From the NCBI RefSeq assembly GCF_013214175.1, contig NZ_JABSPA010000002.1, positions 744,001 to 808,000 of the forward strand: a stretch of DNA of 64,000 nucleotides, in the 5' to 3' direction. A program made the position numbers and the translations under genes. Origin of the DNA: Colwellia sp. (lineage in GTDB: Bacteria; Pseudomonadota; Gammaproteobacteria; Enterobacterales; Alteromonadaceae). Each line of letters starts with the position of its first letter. The first letter of the stretch is position 1. Below are positions 57,103 to 64,000 of the stretch, one piece after another. The notes under the pieces are model-generated. The model was given only the letters and a program-made list of their open reading frames with translations. It was not told the DNA's origin and did not search any database.

Positions 57103-58002
57103 ATGACGGTTAACTGTCAATTATTATTAGTGGCAGATGATATTGAGCATGCCAATAAAGTTGCCAGTGCGGTGCAAAAACAAACCTTAGCGTTAGAGAA
57201 GAAATATAACTTTTATCAAGCAGACTCTTGGTTAAATAAAGCGGTGAATAATCGTGCTTTATCGCAAGTACATCTTGAGCCAGAAAGCTTAGCTATTTTT
57301 ACCCGTGTTCGTGAATTATCACAAGCAAGCCAAGGGATATTTGATATTTGTGTTGGCACCATTAAAAAAGCAGCAACACAAAGGCCGCAGTTAACTAGAG
57401 CGCAACTATTTGCCAAATACCAAGATGCTATGGGCTTAACCAGTTGGCAAATTAGTGGCAACTTCTTGCAGTTTAATAACAGTAATACTCAGTTTGATCT
57501 AGGTGGCGTAGTGAAAGAATACAGTGTTGACCTTGCAATGGCGCTGTGTAAAAAACAGGGCATAACAGCGGGTTTAATTAATTTTGGTGGCGATATTATT
57601 TCTTGGGGTCGTAAGCCAGATAATAGCGCCTTTCGCGTAGCTATTCAGCACCCAAAAGTTGTTGATAAAATTTGTGGCAGCATTGCTCTGTCTGATCAGG
57701 CTTTAGCTAGCTCAGGTCATTATCATCGACAGTTTAATTACGGCGCTGAGCAAGGTTCTCATATTCTTGCTGGTCAAGGTGTTGCCCAACAAGTGTTAGC
57801 TGTTTCGGTGTTAAGTCAAAGCGTGCTCACCAGTGGTGTTTTTAGTACGGCACTGAGTATTGAGCCAACGTTAGTTAATAGTCGTTATGCCCAGGAGCAT
57901 ATCAAAGCAATATTTATCGATGAAGCGATGAACTTTCATCAAGATATTGAATTTTTATCAAATACAGGCTGCATTAAGCACAGCCTCAAGGAAGCCATTT
58001 AA
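57103..58002 (+). CDS. ApbE-like FAD:protein FMN transferase
   Basis: The product of at least 299 residues belongs to the ApbE family, with FDLGGVVKEYSVDLAMALC, LINFGGDIISWG and ASSGHYHRQF in order. ApbE attaches FMN to Thr/Ser of exported proteins. Two usual sites differ here: the H-I-x-D-P segment reads HILAGQG, and the late metal-site A-D-A-L-x-T reads SGVFST. The coordinates use the first ATG, but homology starts about ten residues upstream (IYNWQFCAM), where only rare start codons such as ATT at 57079 or 57031 are in frame. No signal peptide is visible. It overlaps the next gene by TAATG. Confidence 0.8.
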   Translation: MTVNCQLLLVADDIEHANKVASAVQKQTLALEKKYNFYQADSWLNKAVNNRALSQVHLEPESLAIFTRVRELSQASQGIFDICVGTIKKAATQRPQLTRAQLFAKYQDAMGLTSWQISGNFLQFNNSNTQFDLGGVVKEYSVDLAMALCKKQGITAGLINFGGDIISWGRKPDNSAFRVAIQHPKVVDKICGSIALSDQALASSGHYHRQFNYGAEQGSHILAGQGVAQQVLAVSVLSQSVLTSGVFSTALSIEPTLVNSRYAQEHIKAIFIDEAMNFHQDIEFLSNTGCIKHSLKEAI

Positions 58003-58901
58003 TGAACATGCAACAAACGGCAATTACATCATCTCCGTTAACATTAACGCCATTAACATTAGCCCCGTTAGCATTTGCTATTACCTTGGGGTTAACACTT
58101 GCCAGCCCAAGTTCTGTACAAGCACAAACGTATCAGCAGCAAGATTTTTCACAGCAAAACTTTTCAATGCAAAAGCTTTCACCGCAAGAGAAGTTCTCAT
58201 GGTCAATTTTTGCTGGTATTACTAATGGTGGAGATACCATGGCTCTTGGTGGTACAGACGTGACTTATAGTCGAGATGGAGAGCAGGTAACTGGTGTTAG
58301 CTACAGTGAAAAACTTAAAACGGGCGGCTTTGCCGTATTAGGGCTAGGTGCAAATTATATAATAGATGAGCGTTTTAGCATTCAGTTAAACGGTGCTTAT
58401 CATTGGGATCGTATTAGTGATCCTGATATAAAATTTACTCGTCTTGAACTTGAGCTTATACCTTACTACCAGCTTACCGATACTTTACAGCTTGGCCTAG
58501 GGCTTGTTAGTCATCTTAATATTAAGTTAGATGAGCAATCTACACCGCTTTTGGTAAAACCGGCACGAAGTGAAGAAGATACTGAATTACGCGTATTTAA
58601 CGAATTTTCTGAAATGTTAGCACCACAGGCACAAGGACTAATCAATGGACAAGCGCGTACAGATGATGACTTAGTTATTAACTCACAAGCTGATTTTAGC
58701 ACTGCGACAGGTTATTTGGCATCACTGGTATATCAGTTACCACAATGGCACAGTAAGGTGGAATTTAGAGCTGTATTTATTGATTATAAAGCCGATGTGA
58801 CTAGCAATATTGCTAACCCAGAGCAGGTTCTAGACACTAACACAGGTGAAGTGGCGTTTGATGCCCGCCATGCCGGTATTTATTGGCACTTTGTTTTTTA
58901 A
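58002..58901 (+). CDS. Outer-membrane beta-barrel protein, unassigned
   Basis: I do not recognise a named family. The 299-residue protein has a long signal peptide with a TLTPLTLAPLA repeat and a likely cleavage after VQA (residue 41). A Gln-rich spacer follows, then beta-strand-rich sequence with alternating hydrophobic residues (FAVLGLGANYIIDERFSIQLNGAYHW) and a final Phe (GIYWHFVF), typical of small outer-membrane barrels. It closes the long Tad-redox run and overlaps the apbE-like gene by TAATG. Two terminators follow. Confidence 0.75.
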   Translation: MNMQQTAITSSPLTLTPLTLAPLAFAITLGLTLASPSSVQAQTYQQQDFSQQNFSMQKLSPQEKFSWSIFAGITNGGDTMALGGTDVTYSRDGEQVTGVSYSEKLKTGGFAVLGLGANYIIDERFSIQLNGAYHWDRISDPDIKFTRLELELIPYYQLTDTLQLGLGLVSHLNIKLDEQSTPLLVKPARSEEDTELRVFNEFSEMLAPQAQGLINGQARTDDDLVINSQADFSTATGYLASLVYQLPQWHSKVEFRAVFIDYKADVTSNIANPEQVLDTNTGEVAFDARHAGIYWHFVF

Positions 58902-58931
58902 ATTTGCTCTAGTTTTGTTTCGTTTTTTATC

Positions 58932-58957
58932 AAAAGTCGGCTATATGTCGGCTTTTT
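58932..58957 (+). terminator. Terminator after the Tad-redox operon
   Basis: AAGTCGGC pairs with GTCGGCTT in an 8-bp RNA stem with two G-U pairs, followed by six T, 31 bases after the last stop of the run. Confidence 0.65.
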
Positions 58958-59008
58958 TGTCTGTGATTTTTGACTAGTTAAACTGATTTTGATAAAGCTT
59001 TAGCCAAT

Positions 59009-59036
59009 AAAAACCCCGAGTAATTCGGGGTTTTTG
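59009..59036. terminator. Bidirectional terminator between convergent genes
   Basis: AAAACCCCGA and TTCGGGGTTTT flank a small loop, with A tract on the left and T tract on the right, so it can serve both the operon from the left and the large minus-strand gene ending at 59056. Confidence 0.85.
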
Positions 59037-59055
59037 TTATTAACAATTTAAATGA

Positions 59056-62000
59056 CTATTGAACACAGATAAAAGCTTGGTTGGTGCTGATATATTTAAG
59101 TGCATTATCAACATCCCAGACACCGCTACTGATCCTAATAGAATAGGCATAACTAGGGGAAGGTGCATATTTCTCTTGTAGCCAGTAGAATGAGCTTCTA
59201 TCCATACTTAAGCCAGCCTCCATTGCAGTCCAATTGATACTGGCATCTTTTGAAATAAGCGCAGCTCCTAAGTTCTGACAATGGGAAATGGCATCATCAT
59301 GTGTCTTCCCGTCAGTAACTAAGGTATAACAAAGGCCATTATCTTCAAAGCCTGTACAAGTTATTAAAGAAGTATAAGCTTGACTGGCTGATAATACCTC
59401 TCCTGCTTGGATATATAATGCCGGTTGCGCCTTCACCCTTACTTGCATCGCACCTTGGGCAATATTAAAGTCTCTGAGTGATTGCGGGTTGGCGCTGACA
59501 TCTGCCCAGATAGTACCTGCATTAATACTATATTCATAATCTGTTGCCACGTTATAACCAGTAACTAAGTCCCAAGCAAACGTATTGACGTCGGCACTAT
59601 CAACGACTACGCCATTGGTTGGCGCCGCTGGTGTTTGGCCAAGCTCGACACAAACAAAAGCATAACTATTACTTCGTCTTCTTGAATAGGGAGCCACAGC
59701 CCAATCAGCAGAATAGTGGAAATAGAAAGCATCTGTACTATACCTAGGGTCGATCTCTTTTAGCCAATATTTTTGGCTATAATCCAAATTGAATGACTGG
59801 GCTAAAGCAGACCATGACACTGGCGTTTCTTTTGAGACCAAACTTGAGTTTTCAGCCTGACAATAAGCTTGTGCGCCATCATGATCTAACTCTTGGGCCA
59901 CGTAGCTATAACACAGGCCATTTTCCTGATAACCAAGACAGCCACCTTGGGAAATGTATTCTTGCTGCGCTAGTAATACTTGACCAGCCGGCAAGTACTC
60001 AGTCGGCTGAGCTTTAAGGCGAATCTGCATGTCACCAAGAGCGATATTGGCATCGTTAAGTGCTTGTGGATTGCTGCTAACATCGCGCCATAAAATTCCG
60101 CCATCAACACTGTATTGATAATCGCTCGGGATAGCAAAACCGCTAACATAATCCCAGCCGAAGCTGTTGTCATCGGCGCTATCGACTACTACACCATTAG
60201 TTGGCGCGGCTGGTGCTGCTTTGCTAGGTTCGCTTATCATCATGTAAGTATATTGATAAGGTGGCGCACCATTGTAATTTTTGCGACTACAGCCAGAGCT
60301 ATTCTCGCTGCCATCGAGTGACAGACAGCGGTTACGTGAATATATGCCGATATCACTACTTAGGTAATAATCTTGATCATTATAGCCATCACTGTTCACG
60401 ATCCAATGTTGGAAGTAATCAAGGTTAAGTGGTTGATTATATAAGCCCTGCAACTGGGCTAGGGTTGGTAATTGCCAATTGGTTTTTCCACACAATGGGC
60501 TTGCTGAGGTATTTAACTCATTAGCAATGTTATCGCTTTCAATTGTGCCATCATCGTTAAATCCGGTGAGTTTGGCGACGGTTTGATAACGGCTATCAAC
60601 ATCGTCCGTTTTCGGCAGTTGCCAAATTAGCCCTGATTGATCTTTGGCACAGTAGGCATCTGCGATATCGGTGACAACATTGCCATCATTGTTTAATAGC
60701 TGTTGCTGCAGTTGACGGTATAAGCGGCCAAAGGTTAGATAGTCTTCTTCGCCATCATTACTGATACTGCGTTTGTTATTGTAGCCACTCTCATCGCCAT
60801 GATACTCATAGCCAACATGTTTAGTGTTTGAAGAGGCTGATTGATTGCTCCAATAATAATAATATTCGCTGGTGGCTCCTTGATGATGGGGGAATACCGT
60901 GCCATCAATGGTTTTTTTGCTGCTGGTGTAATCGACTGTCGCCAATGACTCTAATAGATTTGGTGTTGGGATAGTCCAATCATCAAACCCACAAATAGCC
61001 TGACTATTGTATAAGGCTTGTAAACCACCAACTTGAGTTAGATTGCGTCCGCTGCTATCAGCATAAGCAACATTATCAACACTGCCTGTGGTGCCTTTTT
61101 CCATGAGCGACCAAATACGACTTTTACCTTCGTGCCTAAGGTCAGCAACACAGCGCCATCCTTGCTGAAAAGTGGCTGTTGTCGGCATATAATGACCTGC
61201 TAAATCGAGTTTGGCAAAGTGTGTACCTACCATGGCATCAGCCACAGCTGTGACAAAACCCGCTTGGTAAGCGGTCTCAAATGCTTGTTTAATGGTTTGC
61301 TGATCGCTAATAAAGCCAGCCACGCTAAAGGGTAATACCGCAGTATCAAGGTCTGTTTGTGTCAAGGTCAACTCAGCTAAAGCATCGATATGCATATCTA
61401 GTGGTAATGCATCAAGGAGACTTTGGTAGTGAGTTAATTGCTCAGTAGCTAAAGTAAATTGTCCATTTATTTGATACCAAGTTGTTGCTGCTTGCATAGC
61501 TAGGGTGTATTGCTCTGCACCACCTAAAGCATTTATTGCTGCCGGGTAACTAGTATGCGCTGTTGTTAATGCTGTAGTTGAGTTATCAAGATCGGCTTTA
61601 CTAACTAGGGCAGCATCAATGTTAATTAGGGTTTGCTCTAATTGGCTTAATTGTTGTTGCAGGGAAATTAACTGCTCATCATGATTTTTTTGCGTGGCTA
61701 AATCTGTTGTTGCCAAGGTTACTGCCGTTTGCGCAGCTTGTTTTTCTGCGGTACTTGCTAATACGTCTTGACTGACAAAATTAGCTAAAAACGATAAGCT
61801 GTTAAAGTCATTAGTGCTAGTAACTAACTGCGTATTAACCAGTAAAGCGCCAGTATTTAAACTTGTTTGGCTAGCCACTAAGTTATTATTTACTGCTAGG
61901 TAATTAGCGACACTGCTGGCGCTAGTATATGAAGCTAAAAGTGCATCAGTATCTAAACGAGCAGTATCATAATCACTGCTATTGTTGCTAACTTCTGTTT

Positions 62001-64000
62001 GTAACTTAGTCACTAAGGCATTGATCTTGGTAATAGCTTGGCTAGCACCGGGGTATTGCCATCTTAACAGCATATTTTCTGATTTATATGAAGGGGGGTT
62101 ACTAACCAGTGCACCGCCTCGAATAGCAACGACATCATTGCTATTGTTTTTTGTTAAATATTTTTTACCATAGTTACCATTATCACTGAAGTCAGCCAAC
62201 TCGGTATGAGTAGCTGCTTGAGACATTAATATTAGTTCATCAGGAGTTAACCACTGCCAGCCGCTGATCCCACATGGGCTGTTAGCTATTGCTTCATCGA
62301 ATTTCTGATCAAATTGAGCAGTTTTTACCGAAGTGACTTTTAACCAGTAAGTAGGTGTTGTGGCATTGTGATCAATTAAACAACTGCTATCACTTTTATC
62401 CCAGCTACCATATAAGCTTAACTTTTCTGCTTCTCTGCTTTCATTTAACCAGGTATAAGCTAGCTCTTTAAAAATATCGGTAGCAGTACTGTCTGCAACC
62501 CAACTGATTTCACCTGCGGCAGCACCTTGACCGTTAGCGAGCTCTTTGACTCGTATGCCAACATCAGCTCTATCATAAGCTTTATGGCCAATATGTTGTG
62601 TGTTACTAACTACAGGTTGCCAAGTAATACCTTTATCATTGGTATATTCATAATGGCTTGCTTCTCGGTATGCCCCTAACATTTCCCAACGTATACCATT
62701 GTTTTTATACAAATATTTAATCAGCACGGCTTTGGGTGCTGGTGCTAGTTCAGAAATAAATTCTTCTTGGTTACTGAGGGCAAAACCAGCAAGGTTACCA
62801 GCGGCAAGGTTGCTGCTAACTCTGACTTGTACTTGATTTATCGCATATATCTTTTCTGCTAATACAATTGGCTTGGCGCTAACTGCCAGCCAAGTTTGTC
62901 CGCTATTGGTTGAGTATTGATAATGGCTTAATTGGCTAAAGCCGGTAACTAAGTCGAACGCAAAGCTACTGCTACCACTAAGGCCTCCGTTAGTTACTAC
63001 GCCATTACTTGGCGCACTTGGTACTAATAAATAGGCTGTATTGCTGGCTAATATTGCTCCAGCATTACGGGAAATTGTACTGTCAGCTTTAATGCGAACC
63101 TGCACAGTGCCTACTGGATAATACTGGTTTGCTAATAACTGAGGGTTTGCACTGACATCTTGCCAATTGGTGCCGTTGTCATTTGAGTATTGGTAGTCAC
63201 TTAATTGGCTATAACCAGTCACAAGACTCCAGCCAAATGTATTGGCAGCATCGTCAATAACTGCATTTATTGGTGCTATTGGATTAATTATTGCTGGTGG
63301 CGTAACCGGATCAGGTGTAACTGGATCAGGCGTAACCGGATCAGGTGTTACCGGATCAGGCGTAACCGGATCAGGTGTTACCGGATCAGGTGTTACCGGA
63401 TCAGGTGTTACCGGATCAGGTGTTACCGGATCAGGCGTAACCGGATCAGGTGTTACCGGACCAGGTGTTACCGGACCTGGCGTAACCGGACCTGGAATAA
63501 TAACCGGCGTTATTATTCCAGAGTCTATCTCGCTTTTTGAAACAATTAAACTAGGTGTGGATTGTAAAAACACCTCGGCTAGTGTGCTTGATTCCTCACC
63601 CGTGTTGATAGCTTCATTCACTTGCTCACTAACATGTTCTACTGGCAAGTCAGCTAGCTTATCGGTAAATAGTTTTGCTACTTGCGATTTTTCTTCATCA
63701 CTAGTGTTAGTTGCAGACTGAGCTAAACCTTGGGCAATAATATCAGTAACTACTTGAGAAAAAAGATGTAGCCTGCTGTGCTCTAGTCTTTGTTCTGCTG
63801 TTAAACTTGTGTCGTTTTTTGCTGCGACAAAGTCGGTATAAAGCATGCTGACATCGGATAAACCTAGCTGTTGCATTAATATTTTTTCGGCTTGGGCGCT
63901 ATCGCCTAAAGTATGTGTTTTTGCATAAACCAAGGTAGTTAGCGGTGAAACTACCTCAGGCTTTTTATAATCACTTAGTAAATAATAGGCTTGGCTTATG
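59056..64000 (-). CDS. Giant modular exported protein (partial, N-terminus outside)
   Basis: The frame is open to the right edge (the last visible residues before VYAKTHTLG read VVSPLTTL), so the protein exceeds 1640 residues and its start is missing. Modules in order: an N-terminal domain; 13 units of Pro-Gly/Asp-Pro-Val-Thr (three PGPVT, ten PDPVT); repeated domains of about 80 residues with DYQYSxDxGxxW-DVSANPQ (five copies); a DUF1566-like part (KTNWQLPTLAQLQGLY); a coiled-coil stretch (about 61350-62040); and two Cys-containing C-type-lectin-like domains near the end. It is likely a surface adhesin. It is convergent with the Tad-redox run. Confidence 0.75.
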   Translation of the reverse strand, partial: ISQAYYLLSDYKKPEVVSPLTTLVYAKTHTLGDSAQAEKILMQQLGLSDVSMLYTDFVAAKNDTSLTAEQRLEHSRLHLFSQVVTDIIAQGLAQSATNTSDEEKSQVAKLFTDKLADLPVEHVSEQVNEAINTGEESSTLAEVFLQSTPSLIVSKSEIDSGIITPVIIPGPVTPGPVTPGPVTPDPVTPDPVTPDPVTPDPVTPDPVTPDPVTPDPVTPDPVTPDPVTPDPVTPPAIINPIAPINAVIDDAANTFGWSLVTGYSQLSDYQYSNDNGTNWQDVSANPQLLANQYYPVGTVQVRIKADSTISRNAGAILASNTAYLLVPSAPSNGVVTNGGLSGSSSFAFDLVTGFSQLSHYQYSTNSGQTWLAVSAKPIVLAEKIYAINQVQVRVSSNLAAGNLAGFALSNQEEFISELAPAPKAVLIKYLYKNNGIRWEMLGAYREASHYEYTNDKGITWQPVVSNTQHIGHKAYDRADVGIRVKELANGQGAAAGEISWVADSTATDIFKELAYTWLNESREAEKLSLYGSWDKSDSSCLIDHNATTPTYWLKVTSVKTAQFDQKFDEAIANSPCGISGWQWLTPDELILMSQAATHTELADFSDNGNYGKKYLTKNNSNDVVAIRGGALVSNPPSYKSENMLLRWQYPGASQAITKINALVTKLQTEVSNNSSDYDTARLDTDALLASYTSASSVANYLAVNNNLVASQTSLNTGALLVNTQLVTSTNDFNSLSFLANFVSQDVLASTAEKQAAQTAVTLATTDLATQKNHDEQLISLQQQLSQLEQTLINIDAALVSKADLDNSTTALTTAHTSYPAAINALGGAEQYTLAMQAATTWYQINGQFTLATEQLTHYQSLLDALPLDMHIDALAELTLTQTDLDTAVLPFSVAGFISDQQTIKQAFETAYQAGFVTAVADAMVGTHFAKLDLAGHYMPTTATFQQGWRCVADLRHEGKSRIWSLMEKGTTGSVDNVAYADSSGRNLTQVGGLQALYNSQAICGFDDWTIPTPNLLESLATVDYTSSKKTIDGTVFPHHQGATSEYYYYWSNQSASSNTKHVGYEYHGDESGYNNKRSISNDGEEDYLTFGRLYRQLQQQLLNNDGNVVTDIADAYCAKDQSGLIWQLPKTDDVDSRYQTVAKLTGFNDDGTIESDNIANELNTSASPLCGKTNWQLPTLAQLQGLYNQPLNLDYFQHWIVNSDGYNDQDYYLSSDIGIYSRNRCLSLDGSENSSGCSRKNYNGAPPYQYTYMMISEPSKAAPAAPTNGVVVDSADDNSFGWDYVSGFAIPSDYQYSVDGGILWRDVSSNPQALNDANIALGDMQIRLKAQPTEYLPAGQVLLAQQEYISQGGCLGYQENGLCYSYVAQELDHDGAQAYCQAENSSLVSKETPVSWSALAQSFNLDYSQKYWLKEIDPRYSTDAFYFHYSADWAVAPYSRRRSNSYAFVCVELGQTPAAPTNGVVVDSADVNTFAWDLVTGYNVATDYEYSINAGTIWADVSANPQSLRDFNIAQGAMQVRVKAQPALYIQAGEVLSASQAYTSLITCTGFEDNGLCYTLVTDGKTHDDAISHCQNLGAALISKDASINWTAMEAGLSMDRSSFYWLQEKYAPSPSYAYSIRISSGVWDVDNALKYISTNQAFICVQ
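63302..63495 (-). repeat. 15-bp tandem repeat array encoding P-x-P-V-T
   Basis: About 13 tandem 15-base units lie inside the giant gene. Ten code for PDPVT and three for PGPVT; units differ mainly at synonymous positions. The array forms a proline-rich stalk and is a candidate for length variation by slipped-strand replication, which would stay in frame because the unit is 15 bases. Confidence 0.9.

Noticed and set aside
63302-63495. Repeat array considered as a CRISPR
   Set aside because: Units are 15 bases, directly abutting with no spacers, and code for PDPVT in frame; no cas genes are present.
63205-63721. Plus-strand frames giving Arg/Tyr-rich or VTGSG-repeat proteins
   Set aside because: They are read from the antisense of the 15-bp repeat array in the giant gene; repeats without stops produce such frames automatically.

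Overview
The window looks like the chromosome of a marine gammaproteobacterium of the Alteromonadales, most likely Colwelliaceae (Colwellia or a close relative). The evidence is gene content and order: the ftsQ-ftsA-ftsZ-lpxC end of the division/cell-wall cluster, then dciA, an M23 peptidase, secA and mutT; an AT-rich base composition; a petABC-sspAB block next to rplM-rpsI; and gammaproteobacterial proteins such as ZapD, SspB, LpoA and DiaA. The genus is inferred from gene order and protein character, not from a database search.

Layout. 1-8977: end of the division cluster, LpxC, DciA, an M23 endopeptidase, SecA and a MutT-type Nudix enzyme. 9001-16080, minus strand: pilA, pilB, pilC, pilD, coaE, zapD, yacG, the usual type IV pilus assembly block. 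Two inverted copies of a MITE-like repeat of about 159 bp bracket coaE-zapD. 16813-22125: ribosomal proteins L13 and S9, two tandem terminator-bearing repeats, the cytochrome bc1 genes petABC, and sspAB. 22214-26938: dolP, diaA, yraN and lpoA on the minus strand, diverging from rsmI. 27275-30743: a von Willebrand-type lipoprotein, an ECF sigma factor and a single-pass membrane protein that may be its anti-sigma factor. 30799-31208: RNase P RNA. 31623-40736: the bacterial alpha-2-macroglobulin/PbpC pair and glycerol kinase.

40733-64000 is the accessory region. A co-directional run from 43034 to 58901, with most genes overlapping or a few bases apart, encodes a Tad/Flp pilus machine: Flp pilin, prepilin peptidase, CpaB, secretin, CpaD, TadZ, TadA, TadB, TadC, TadD, TadE, TadF, TadG. 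It continues without a break into a small redox-like module: a thioredoxin-fold protein, a DUF4266 protein with a CGC tail, a DUF3570 outer-membrane barrel, an ApbE-like flavin transferase and a second barrel. The DUF3570 protein carries a D-x-x-T-G-A-S motif matching the site where ApbE attaches FMN, and the ApbE homologue beside it lacks some usual metal-site residues. The run is flanked by two large exported proteins on the minus strand: a lipoprotein with an Asp/His tract and a giant modular protein whose N-terminus lies beyond the window.

No rRNA, tRNA, CRISPR array, prophage or transposase gene was seen. Coordinates of start codons were re-examined, and several genes are given a start internal to the longest open frame where homology or a ribosome-binding site favours it.
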